From Asticcacaulis tiandongensis (GTDB lineage: Bacteria > Pseudomonadota > Alphaproteobacteria > Caulobacterales > Caulobacteraceae), in assembly GCF_006475605.1 (NCBI RefSeq), contig NZ_SSBC01000010.1:1116001-1180000 (forward strand): a DNA stretch of 64,000 nt, given 5' to 3'. Below the pieces are notes generated by a model, which saw only the letters and a list, made by a program, of their open reading frames with translations, ran no database searches and was not told the DNA's origin. A program made the translations under genes and the position numbers. The first letter of the stretch is position 1. Each line of letters begins with the position of its first letter. Below are positions 55,862 to 64,000 of this stretch, piece after piece.

Positions 55862-56898
55862 GCAAGGTCATTCCCAACTACAGGACGGTCAAAGAACTGC
55901 TGAGCAATCAGGTATTTTCGATCGATGAATATCAGCGCGAATACAAATGGGGGAAGGACAACATTGTCGCCCTCGTCAGTGACTTGCGCGCCAAATTTTT
56001 CTCGTGTTATCAGCTAGGAGATGACACCGGTAAGGTCGCCAAATACGAAAATTATTTCCTCGGCTCGATCATCGTGACCCTGCGTGACGGCCGCAAATAT
56101 CTCGTGGACGGCCAGCAGCGAACGACGTCACTGACACTGCTACTGATATATTTGTACCACGCGGCGGAGGCGGCCAAACTTCCGATGGTCGCTCAGTTGG
56201 CGGCCTTGATATATTCTGACAACTTCGGCGCCCCGGCCTTCAATCTTGATATTCCTGAGCGGCGCCCGGTCATCGACGCCTTGTTTCACAAGACTCCCTT
56301 CAGCGCCGACGGCAGGGACGAGTCGATCCAGAACATGGCTGCACGGTACGAAGACATCATGCAGGAAGGTTTGATCGAGGAGTTGGGCGACGCTCTGCCC
56401 CACTTCATCTATTGGCTAATGAACAAGGTCGGGCTGATCGAAATTTCAACGGACAATGACAATTACGCCTATGCCATCTTTGAGACGATGAATGACCGAG
56501 GCAAGCCCCTTAGCCCCGTGGATATGCTGAAGGCTTACTTGCTGGCCCCAATAGCCGACGAGCACCTTCGCCGCCTTGCTAACGCCACGTGGAAACGAGA
56601 AGTCCTGGCGCTAATCAGCACAGGCGGCGAACTCGACGAAAAACGTGACTCTCAGTGCATGAGCGCCTGGTTTCGCGCCCAGTACGCCGAAACGATCCGG
56701 GAACGTAAGGCCGGAGCCACCGACAAGGATTGGGAACTCATCGCAACGACGTTTCATCGCTGGGCTCGAGACAATGCAACCCGCCTGCGCTTGGGAACGC
56801 AAGACCGAAACCTCGAAGTCATTAATACCGAACTTCCTTTTTTGCCGCCGCGTATCAGCGCATCCAGGCTGCAAGCACCCATTACCTTCCGGCCTTGA
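55858..56898 (+). CDS. GmrSD-like protein, DUF262 part (frame ends early)
   Basis: 346 residues as read. DUF262 hallmark [18 protein letters not shown] (about 82-99), and [22 protein letters not shown] further on, where nucleotide binding and hydrolysis occur in GmrSD and BrxU. After residue 328 the reading ([17 protein letters not shown]) is unrelated to the family, while the -1 frame continues it. So this is the first part of one DUF262-DUF1524 protein. Such nucleases attack modified DNA, here inside a type I operon between hsdM and hsdS. Confidence 0.85.
   Translation: MSKVIPNYRTVKELLSNQVFSIDEYQREYKWGKDNIVALVSDLRAKFFSCYQLGDDTGKVAKYENYFLGSIIVTLRDGRKYLVDGQQRTTSLTLLLIYLYHAAEAAKLPMVAQLAALIYSDNFGAPAFNLDIPERRPVIDALFHKTPFSADGRDESIQNMAARYEDIMQEGLIEELGDALPHFIYWLMNKVGLIEISTDNDNYAYAIFETMNDRGKPLSPVDMLKAYLLAPIADEHLRRLANATWKREVLALISTGGELDEKRDSQCMSAWFRAQYAETIRERKAGATDKDWELIATTFHRWARDNATRLRLGTQDRNLEVINTELPFLPPRISASRLQAPITFRP
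56838..56844 (+). other. Slippery heptamer T_TTT_TTG at the frame break
   Basis: In the frame of the DUF262 part the bases read T TTT TTG, the X_XXY_YYZ form for -1 slippage. A -1 shift gives [19 protein letters not shown] and then [13 protein letters not shown], which is the expected family sequence, and joins the two frames into one protein of about 623 residues. Loss of one T from a T7 run would leave the same sequence. Confidence 0.75.
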
Positions 56899-57728
56899 AG
56901 GCAGTCTTTTATAACGCCCACAACGAGTTCACGTGGCAAAATACCGTCCTTCTGGCGCCTTTGCAGCCGTCCGATAGCAGCGAAACGGTCGATCGAAAGC
57001 TCGCTGTTACAGCTCGATATCTCGACATCTGGCTGATGCGACGGACGGTCAACTACATACGTGTGGGATATTCCGCAGTAAGCTATGCGATGTGGGGATT
57101 GTGCAAAGACATCCGCCGCGCATCCTTGCCTGACCTGGTTGACATCCTCACCTCCCGCCTGGCGCATGACGACGTAACCTTCAATGGGCGCCAAAGCGGC
57201 GATCGTAGCGGGCTGGACGATCTGCGGGTCAATCAATTCAGCCGCCGCTACATCTATCACTTGCTCGCACGCGTGACGAGTTACGTCGATGTTCAGGCTG
57301 GAAAACCCGACCTGTTCGCGCAGCTGGTCGACCGTGAACGCCCCAACCCTTGCGATATTGAGCATATTTATCCGGATGCTTTCGACAGCCAATCCTGGTT
57401 CACAAACAATTCAGATTTCCAGAACTGGCGAAATCACGTCGCCGGGCTTCTGCTACTGTCGGCAGATGTTAATCGCAGTTATCAGGGCAAAGCGTTTGCC
57501 GACAAATCACCACATTACGTCGGCCAAAATCTGTATGCCGCCAGCCTCACCGCCGGTGCCTATGAACATCAACCGCAATTCAGGAACTTTATCGAACGCA
57601 GCAACCTGGCTTTCAGGCCCTACACAGAATTCGGCCCCGAGCAACAGTCCGAACGGCGGGAGGTCTTAAGGGGGCTGGTCGAGGCAGTATGGTCGCCTGA
57701 ATGGCTTAGAGTGGAGGCTGGTCTATGA
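56895..57728 (+). CDS. GmrSD-like protein, DUF1524 (HNH-type) part
   Basis: 277 residues if counted from a TTG at 56895, but no SD precedes it and the family sequence already runs upstream of it in the same frame from 56838. The nuclease motif is CDIEHIYPDAF (about 152-162) with a following NWRNHVAGLLLLSADVNRS, the H...N...H/N pattern of DUF1524. Best seen as the C-terminal part of the gene starting at 55858. It overlaps hsdS by four bases. Confidence 0.85.
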   Translation: MKAVFYNAHNEFTWQNTVLLAPLQPSDSSETVDRKLAVTARYLDIWLMRRTVNYIRVGYSAVSYAMWGLCKDIRRASLPDLVDILTSRLAHDDVTFNGRQSGDRSGLDDLRVNQFSRRYIYHLLARVTSYVDVQAGKPDLFAQLVDRERPNPCDIEHIYPDAFDSQSWFTNNSDFQNWRNHVAGLLLLSADVNRSYQGKAFADKSPHYVGQNLYAASLTAGAYEHQPQFRNFIERSNLAFRPYTEFGPEQQSERREVLRGLVEAVWSPEWLRVEAGL

Positions 57729-59650
57729 GCCTGAAACCCTATCCCGCCTATAAGGACAGCGGCGTGGCATGGCTTGGGCGAGTGCCCGAGCATTGGGAAT
57801 TGCGCCGTCTTGGATTTTATTTCGATGAACGACGTGAGAAGGTCAGTGACAAGGACTTTCAGGCACTTTCGGTTACAAAGAACGGCGTTGTTCCGCAGTT
57901 AGATACAGCCGCAAAGACCGATGATGGGGACAATCGAAAAAAGGTATGCTCCGGTGATTTTGTAATCAACAGCCGCTCAGACCGAAAAGGCTCATCGGGA
58001 ATTTCCTACCTCGATGGCTCTGTTTCCCTAATTAACACGGTGCTTGCCCCGAGGCCCGAAATTGTGTCGGAATACGCAAATCAATTGCTCCGAAGCCAGA
58101 TGTTCCAAGAGGAGTTTTATAGATTTGGAAAAGGTATCGTCGCCGACCTATGGAGCACAAACTACTCTGAAATGAAGAACATCCTACTGCCAGTTCCTAC
58201 CCAAGCTGAACAAACCGCCATCGCAGCGTTTTTGGATGGAGAAACGGGCAAGATCGACGAGCTAATTGCGGAGCAGGAAAAGCTGATCGCGCTGCTGGCC
58301 GAAAAGCGTCAGGCGACGATTTCACATGCCGTGACCAAGGGCCTCAACCCCGCCGCCCCCATGAAGGACTCCGGCGTCGAATGGCTCGGTCATATCCCAG
58401 CGCATTGGGAAGTACGTCTGGTTAAAAGCGTGGCAAACTTAAATCCCTCTAAATCCGAAATCTCCTGGATGGATAAGACGACGGAGGTTAGTTTTTTACC
58501 AATGGAATGTATAGGGGAAAACGGACAGCTTGAACTCAACCGAGTGCGTGCAATTTCTGACGTCGAGACAGGCTATTCTTATTTTTCAAATGGCGATGTC
58601 GTTATTGCGAAGGTGACGCCATGCTTCGAAAATGGGAAAGGTGCGATTATGAAGGGGCTGCGTGAGGGCCATGGATTTGGCACTACAGAGCTCACAGTGC
58701 TTCGACCAAAACATGCTGGTGATGCCACTATTATTTGGTGGTTTACAATTTCGCCAAATTTTCGCGGCGTCGCGGTTCGCGAAATGACAGGTGCCGGGGG
58801 CTTAAAAAGAGTTCCTGACAGTTTTGTCTCAAACTTTAAGATTGGTTGGCCGCCTACTCCAGAGCGCAATAAAATCGTCGAGTTTCTGAAATCAGAAATA
58901 GCAAAGCTTGACTCACTTACCGCCGAGGCCACCAGAGTCATAGACATCCTAAAAGAACGACGCACGGCCCTGATTTCGGCTGCTGTCACCGGCAAAATCG
59001 ACGTACGCCGCCCGTCAGCCGAAATAATCGATTTGGCGACGGCCCGGCGCCGATTACGTGGCCTACTAGCGATCGAACTCATTGAGAAATCCCAGGGGCG
59101 GCCGACCTTCGGTCGTACGGCGCTGCAAAAACATGCCTATTTGGCGGAAGCCTATGCGGGTGTGGATGAACTTGCGGGGAGATATCTACGCAACGACTAT
59201 GGCCCGCTTGATAGAGATATGATCGATGACATGGAAAGTGAGGCCCAAGCGCTTTGCGGCGTCATTACTCAAACGCCCACAGGGTCAAATCGATCCATCA
59301 CCTATCTCCTGTCACGGCCTGTGGGCAGCCTTAGCGACGAGCTCGCGCGACAGCTTGGGCCTGAACGCAACACGAAGTTGCAACGACTTTACGCCTTACT
59401 AGCTCCGTTAAACACACATGATGTTGAGGGTGTTGCGACTTTGTTTGCTGTTTGGAATGACTACCTGATCGAGCAAAAAGAACCGAGCGATGACGATATC
59501 GTTAATGGGTTCCTCAACGATTGGCACCCTAGAAAAAGCGAAAACTTTACAGCTCAGGAACTTCACTTGCGCCTCAACTGGATGCGTCGAAATGGGTTGG
59601 TGCCAACCGGTACTGGACCGAAAACCGAGACAGGACGGTTATTCGTATGA
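57725..59650 (+). CDS. hsdS: Type I specificity subunit HsdS with extra C-terminal domain
   Basis: 641 residues. Two target-recognition halves, each opened by KDSGV.WLG..P.HWE (about 10-26 and 217-233) and closed by coiled-coil spacers (DGETGKIDELIAEQEKLIAL and KSEIAKLDSLTAEATRVI). After GKIDVR (about 426) comes a further 210-residue domain (GRTALQKHAYLAEAYAGVDE, YLRNDYGPLDRDMIDDM). A LQK.aYLAE...-GPLD pattern occurs in some other HsdS tails; it slightly resembles Panacea/DUF4065 domains, but I am not sure. Overlaps both neighbours by four bases. Confidence 0.93.
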   Translation: MSLKPYPAYKDSGVAWLGRVPEHWELRRLGFYFDERREKVSDKDFQALSVTKNGVVPQLDTAAKTDDGDNRKKVCSGDFVINSRSDRKGSSGISYLDGSVSLINTVLAPRPEIVSEYANQLLRSQMFQEEFYRFGKGIVADLWSTNYSEMKNILLPVPTQAEQTAIAAFLDGETGKIDELIAEQEKLIALLAEKRQATISHAVTKGLNPAAPMKDSGVEWLGHIPAHWEVRLVKSVANLNPSKSEISWMDKTTEVSFLPMECIGENGQLELNRVRAISDVETGYSYFSNGDVVIAKVTPCFENGKGAIMKGLREGHGFGTTELTVLRPKHAGDATIIWWFTISPNFRGVAVREMTGAGGLKRVPDSFVSNFKIGWPPTPERNKIVEFLKSEIAKLDSLTAEATRVIDILKERRTALISAAVTGKIDVRRPSAEIIDLATARRRLRGLLAIELIEKSQGRPTFGRTALQKHAYLAEAYAGVDELAGRYLRNDYGPLDRDMIDDMESEAQALCGVITQTPTGSNRSITYLLSRPVGSLSDELARQLGPERNTKLQRLYALLAPLNTHDVEGVATLFAVWNDYLIEQKEPSDDDIVNGFLNDWHPRKSENFTAQELHLRLNWMRRNGLVPTGTGPKTETGRLFV

Positions 59651-62600
59651 ACCTGCACCGGGAAATCCATTTTGAGGACGATATCTGCGGCCATATGGCG
59701 GCGAATGGCTGGCACTTTGCGCCCGGCGATGCCGCCTTTTATGATCGCCAAAGCGCGCTCTATTTGCCTGACCTGATGGCCTGGCTTGAAGACACGCAAG
59801 GCGATAGCTTTGCCAAGCTGACCAAGACCCACGGCGCACAGTTACCGCAGCGGCTGGCCGAACGTATCCGCAAGGGCCTGAATGAACGCGGCACGCTGGA
59901 GGTGCTGCGCCGTGGTGTCGAGATGCTTGGTCTGACTAAGCCGCTGTCACTGGTGCAGTTCAAACCGGCGCTGGGGATCAACCCCGAAATCCAGAAGCTC
60001 TATGAGGCCAATCGGCTACGCGTCGTGCGGCAGGTCAAGCACTCGCTCAATAACCCCGCCGCCTGTTTCGACCTGGTGCTGTTTCTGAATGGCATCGCCG
60101 TCGCCACCGCCGAACTAAAATCCGACTTCACCCAAAGCGTCGAAGACGCGGTCGACCAGTATAAATTCGACCGAAACCCCACACCCAAAGGCGGTCAAAC
60201 CGAGCCTCTGCTGGCCTTCCCCGGTGGCGCGCTGGTGCACTTCGCGGTATCGCAGTCCGAAGTCATGATGGCGACCAAACTTGCGGGGCCACAGACCGTG
60301 TTTTTGCCATTCAACAGAGGCGACCATGGCGGCAAGGGCAATCCTCCAAATCCTGACGGCTTTGCCACATCATATCTGTGGGAAGAAGTCTGGGCGCGTG
60401 ATAGCTGGCTGGATATCCTTGGCCGCTACATGATCGGCGCGCGTGACACCAAGACCAAAGCGCTGTCGCACTACATTTTCCCGCGCTATCATCAACTGGA
60501 CGCCACGCGCAAATTGATCGCCGACGTTTTGGCCAATGGTGCCGGTGAACGCTACCTGATCCAGCATTCGGCAGGATCGGGCAAGACCAACTCTATCGCC
60601 TGGTCGGCGCATTTTCTGGCAGACCTGCACGACGCTCAGAACCAGAAGGTGTTCGACAGCGTTCTGGTCGTGTCGGATCGCACGGTTCTGGATAACCAGC
60701 TTCAGGAAGCCATCTTCGATTTTCAGCGCACCAAGGGCGTGGTGGCGACTATCAGCAACGATACGGGCTCAAAAAGCGCACAGCTTTCGCAAGCTCTGAA
60801 AGACGGCAAGAAGATTATCGTCTGTACTATCCAGACCTTTCCGTTCGCCCTTGAGGCCGTAAAGGAATTATCGGCCACCGAAGGCAAGCACTTTGCGGTC
60901 ATTGCCGACGAGGCCCATTCCTCTCAGACCGGAGAAGCCGCAGCCAAGCTGAAGATGCTGCTTTCGGCCGAAGAATTGGCGGAACTCAGCGACGGCGGCG
61001 AAATTGGCACGGAAGACCTGCTGGCGGCACAAATGGCGGGCCGGTCAGGTTCGGACGGCCTGACCTATGTTGCCTTCACGGCCACGCCCAAGGCAAAGAC
61101 GCTTGAACTGTTCGGGCGCAAGGACGCGGACGGCATTCCTCAGGCGTTTCACGTCTATTCGATGCGTCAGGCCATCGAAGAGGGCTTCATCCTCGATGTG
61201 CTGCAAAACTACACGACCTACAAGCTGGCCTACCGCCTTGCCAATAATGGTGAGGAATGGGACGAACGTGAGGTCGAACGCAATGAGGCCTTGAAAGGCA
61301 TTAATCAGTGGGTGCGGCTACATCCCTATAACATCGCCCAAAAGGTTCAGGTCGTCGTTGAGCACTTCCGCGAAAACGTTCAGCCGCTTCTCAACGGTAA
61401 GGCCAAGGCCATGGTCGTTGTCGGCAGCCGGAAAGAGGCTGTGCGCTGGCAAAAGGCGATCCGGGGTTATATCGAGCGACAGAACTACGCCCTGGGCTGT
61501 CTGGTCGCCTTCTCCGGTGAGATCGACGACAAGGAATCCTACCCCGAACCCGTCACCGAGGTCAGTAAGGCGTTGAATCTGGGTCTGAATGGCCGCGACA
61601 TCCGTGAAACCTTTGCCGGTGCCGATTATCACCTGTTGCTGGTGGCCAATAAATTCCAGACGGGATTCGACCAACCTCTACTGTGCGGCATGTATATCGA
61701 TAAGCGCTTGGGCGGCATTCAGGCCGTGCAAACCTTGTCGCGGCTCAATCGGGCTTACCCGAACAAGGACACCACCTACATCCTCGACTTCGTGAACGAT
61801 CCCGCCGAGGTATTGACGGCCTTCAAAACCTATTTTGAAACCGCCGAACTAGAAGCCATGACCGACCCGCATATGGTCTACGATCTGCGGGCAAAGCTTG
61901 ATTCCAGCGGTCACTATGACAATTTCGAGGTTGATAGAGTGGCCCAGGTCGAAATGGATCCCAAGGGTACGCAAGCCCAACTGAGCGCAGCCATTGCGCC
62001 CGTGGGCGACCGCCTGCTGAAACGCTTTTCCGCCGCCAAGGCTCAAAAGGCGGCCGCCGAAGACCGCGAGGACACAAAAGCCGCCCAAGATGCCAAGGAC
62101 GAAATGGACGGCCTAGTCCTATTTAAGGGCGACATGCAGACCTTTGTGCGGTTGTACGCCTTCCTGTCGCAGATATTTGACTATGGAAACACGGACATCG
62201 AAAAGCGTTTCCTGTTTTATAAACGCTTAATCCCGCTACTGGAGTTCGGGCGCGAGCGCGATACTGTCGATCTGTCCAAGGTAATCCTCACCCATCACAA
62301 TCTGCGCAATACAGGTAAGCAGCCGCTGAACCTCCACCCTGGTCAGTCAGAGAAGCTGAAACCCATGGACGCGGCCGGCACGGGTTCGGTGCAGGAAAAA
62401 AACAAGGCGCTGCTCAACGAAATTATCGAGAAGGTCAATGGCCTGTTCGAGGGCGAACTGACGGACAATGATCAGTTGGTTTATGTCAACGGTCTGGTCA
62501 TGAAAATGGTCGAAAACGAAACGCTGATTCAACAGGCTGCCAACAATTCCAAGGAACAGTTCGCCAATTCGCCGGACCTGAAGACCGCCCTGGTCAATGC

Positions 62601-62778
62601 CATCATGGATGCACTCGACGCGCATAGCACCATGAGTTCACAAGCGCTGAATTCCGAACGCATACGCGACGGGCTCAAAGATACGCTGCTTGGCCCGGCA
62701 GGACTGTACGAAACATTGAGAGCCAAGTCATCGGGCGATCCCGCAATTAGGCCCCATGCTGCCCTCTCATCACAGTGA
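59647..62778 (+). CDS. hsdR: Type I restriction endonuclease motor subunit HsdR
   Basis: 1043 residues, the usual size. N-terminal PD-ExK nuclease with AELKSDF (about 154-160), translocase motor with Walker A AGSGKTNS (about 307-314), DEAH (about 421-424), FTATPKAK and QTLSRLNRAYP, and a helical C-terminal HsdM-binding region. It loops DNA and cuts far from unmethylated sites. All parts look intact. Confidence 0.96.
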   Translation: MNLHREIHFEDDICGHMAANGWHFAPGDAAFYDRQSALYLPDLMAWLEDTQGDSFAKLTKTHGAQLPQRLAERIRKGLNERGTLEVLRRGVEMLGLTKPLSLVQFKPALGINPEIQKLYEANRLRVVRQVKHSLNNPAACFDLVLFLNGIAVATAELKSDFTQSVEDAVDQYKFDRNPTPKGGQTEPLLAFPGGALVHFAVSQSEVMMATKLAGPQTVFLPFNRGDHGGKGNPPNPDGFATSYLWEEVWARDSWLDILGRYMIGARDTKTKALSHYIFPRYHQLDATRKLIADVLANGAGERYLIQHSAGSGKTNSIAWSAHFLADLHDAQNQKVFDSVLVVSDRTVLDNQLQEAIFDFQRTKGVVATISNDTGSKSAQLSQALKDGKKIIVCTIQTFPFALEAVKELSATEGKHFAVIADEAHSSQTGEAAAKLKMLLSAEELAELSDGGEIGTEDLLAAQMAGRSGSDGLTYVAFTATPKAKTLELFGRKDADGIPQAFHVYSMRQAIEEGFILDVLQNYTTYKLAYRLANNGEEWDEREVERNEALKGINQWVRLHPYNIAQKVQVVVEHFRENVQPLLNGKAKAMVVVGSRKEAVRWQKAIRGYIERQNYALGCLVAFSGEIDDKESYPEPVTEVSKALNLGLNGRDIRETFAGADYHLLLVANKFQTGFDQPLLCGMYIDKRLGGIQAVQTLSRLNRAYPNKDTTYILDFVNDPAEVLTAFKTYFETAELEAMTDPHMVYDLRAKLDSSGHYDNFEVDRVAQVEMDPKGTQAQLSAAIAPVGDRLLKRFSAAKAQKAAAEDREDTKAAQDAKDEMDGLVLFKGDMQTFVRLYAFLSQIFDYGNTDIEKRFLFYKRLIPLLEFGRERDTVDLSKVILTHHNLRNTGKQPLNLHPGQSEKLKPMDAAGTGSVQEKNKALLNEIIEKVNGLFEGELTDNDQLVYVNGLVMKMVENETLIQQAANNSKEQFANSPDLKTALVNAIMDALDAHSTMSSQALNSERIRDGLKDTLLGPAGLYETLRAKSSGDPAIRPHAALSSQ

Positions 62779-62981
62779 AGGTCTAGTAGGGTTGAGCACT
62801 TAGCGCCCATTCCGGACATGCGACACGAACGGCAAAATCTCGAAACCAGACATTGGTTACCGCCCTAGGCGGGCGCGGAACACCGCGCCTTTATCCTTGC
62901 CTGCACGAGGGTGAAGCCCTTAGCATTCTTTTCGAATCACGATGCCTTACCTGTGAGGGCATCCAACAAAAGGGGGCGGCT

Positions 62982-64000
62982 TTGGCGTTCAAACTTCCAG
63001 AAGGTGTCGAACATTCGCTGATGCGGCTAGTGCTGCGGATCGAAGACGATCTGAAGGCGCAACGCACACGCTATCCCTTGTTCGCCGACGCTAGCGTAAT
63101 GGAAGACATGATGGACATCCGCACGGCCATTGAGCGGTTGAGTGTCGATGGAAAGCGTGGCGGGCACAGCACCTATGATTATGTGCGGCGACTGATCATT
63201 ATTGCTGACGCGGCCCAGCGGCTTTCAAAGTTCTTTGATGAGACGGAACGGGGGCAGGTGTTTCTGCTCTCGACGGACCTACCCATCGATCAGGCCAGCT
63301 ACGCGGGCATACCCAGAGGGACGCCACTGGCCGATGTACTGAACGCCCTGTCAATTGTCGCCGAGAACGAGGCCTATCAGGCTGAGAATGGCTATAAGGA
63401 GTCGGTTTTCTCACATCTGGCTTCAGCTGAAGAGGATTTCGATATCATCCGCGGGGACCCTAATCCGGCCATTCTCCATCGGGATGGTGACCGTTACAGG
63501 CGTACCTTCCCCTCCCCCCATCGCGAGTTCATCCTGTTAGTCGACGCCATTCAAACCGCTTTACAAAGGCGCGGACAGGACGCTGTCGAGCGCGCGTCTA
63601 TTCAAAACATTACGCGTTTTGTACGGGATGCTTTCGATGTGCGTCACGACTCGTCCTACCCACAGCGCTTGTTTGCGATAGCCAATGAGGCACCCCACAT
63701 ACTGCGTAAGCGGGGCACACCAGCACAGCGTCAGGTTTTTAACGCCCGACTGCACCCGAATTTCGCAGGTCTGGAGACAGTTTCCGACGCGTTGACCGCG
63801 ATGTCGCAAATCGCGGTACAGGCCGGCGCCCGCGGTGGGCCCGCCGAGCAAGCCCCCCTGCCGACTGCTCTGTCACCTCAGGTGATCGCCGAGATCGAGA
63901 AATTGGTTCCTGATCAGCAGATCGCGCCCGTCCAGTTCCAGTTTACGGGTACCAAACTCTCCGTCCTGCACACCCCTGCCACCCCCACCGCCGGGGATAA
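62982..64000 (+). CDS. Unrecognised large protein, 3' end cut off
   Basis: Open frame of about 339 codons running off the window. TTG at 62982 follows AGGGGG by five bases; the frame continues upstream to a stop at 62793, so an earlier TTG (62853) is possible and would add CLTC. Helix-rich N-terminus (LMRLVLRIEDDLKAQRTRY), a middle part with many charged residues and a Pro/Thr-rich stretch at the end of the visible part. I recognise no family. Its place directly after a restriction operon suggests a second defence module continues to the right. Confidence 0.7.
   Translation, partial: MAFKLPEGVEHSLMRLVLRIEDDLKAQRTRYPLFADASVMEDMMDIRTAIERLSVDGKRGGHSTYDYVRRLIIIADAAQRLSKFFDETERGQVFLLSTDLPIDQASYAGIPRGTPLADVLNALSIVAENEAYQAENGYKESVFSHLASAEEDFDIIRGDPNPAILHRDGDRYRRTFPSPHREFILLVDAIQTALQRRGQDAVERASIQNITRFVRDAFDVRHDSSYPQRLFAIANEAPHILRKRGTPAQRQVFNARLHPNFAGLETVSDALTAMSQIAVQAGARGGPAEQAPLPTALSPQVIAEIEKLVPDQQIAPVQFQFTGTKLSVLHTPATPTAGD

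Noticed and set aside
62801-62820. CCATTCCGGACA as the right end of the transposon
   Set aside because: It resembles the inverted left tip, but there is no second repeat 21-22 bases inside and the flanking five bases (TGCGA) do not match AGGAT.

Overview
The window looks like chromosomal DNA of an alphaproteobacterium, most likely Caulobacterales and perhaps Asticcacaulis-like. This rests on gene order (hemC-hemD-COG4223-hemY diverging from tsaD-gpsA; rplU-rpmA-GNAT-obgE-nadD-rsfS-rlmH-envC-ctpA-yibQ-rppH), moderately high GC, frequent GTG/TTG starts and a CCTCCCCATC...GATGGGGAGG intergenic repeat of the Caulobacter kind. The genus is an inference from family knowledge; no search was run.

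Positions 1-43 kb are mostly core genome. In order: a cut-off c-di-GMP protein and aroA; a minus-strand group with an SGLT-like sugar symporter, a peptidoglycan-binding protein and a secreted GH9 beta-glucanase; purB and a 2OG-Fe oxygenase that lacks a metal ligand; a DUF350 membrane protein with a protease-fold protein lacking its catalytic residues; queH and acs; the gpsA/tsaD and hemCD clusters; tRNA-Thr(CGT); an MFS pump; an AlaC-type aminotransferase; a glycosyltransferase; ffh-rpsP-rimM (trmD-rplS do not follow); and the long minus-strand ribosome-assembly/envelope cluster from rplU to rppH. rsfS in that cluster has no ATG, GTG or TTG start and seems to use CTG. A COG0523 metallochaperone, an acyltransferase, a WD40 protein and mtgA close this part.

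From about 43 kb to the end the DNA is accessory. An AraC regulator and a DUF2306 protein are followed by a Tn7-like transposition operon on the minus strand: tnsA-tnsB-tnsC-tniQ and an AbrB-like gene. Upstream of it a Mu Ner-like gene and a divergent XRE repressor share overlapping promoters, so the transposon carries a Mu-phage-style c/ner switch. A candidate TnsB-site array with a TGT tip lies at about 45,444. The other end was not found, so the downstream genes may be cargo. These are a complete type I restriction operon (hsdM, a GmrSD-like DUF262/DUF1524 gene, hsdS with an extra C-terminal domain, hsdR) with four-base overlaps, and then the first ~340 codons of an unrecognised protein that runs off the window. 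The DUF262/DUF1524 gene is split exactly at a T_TTT_TTG heptamer; a -1 shift restores one 623-residue protein. It is therefore either a programmed frameshift or a single-base lesion.
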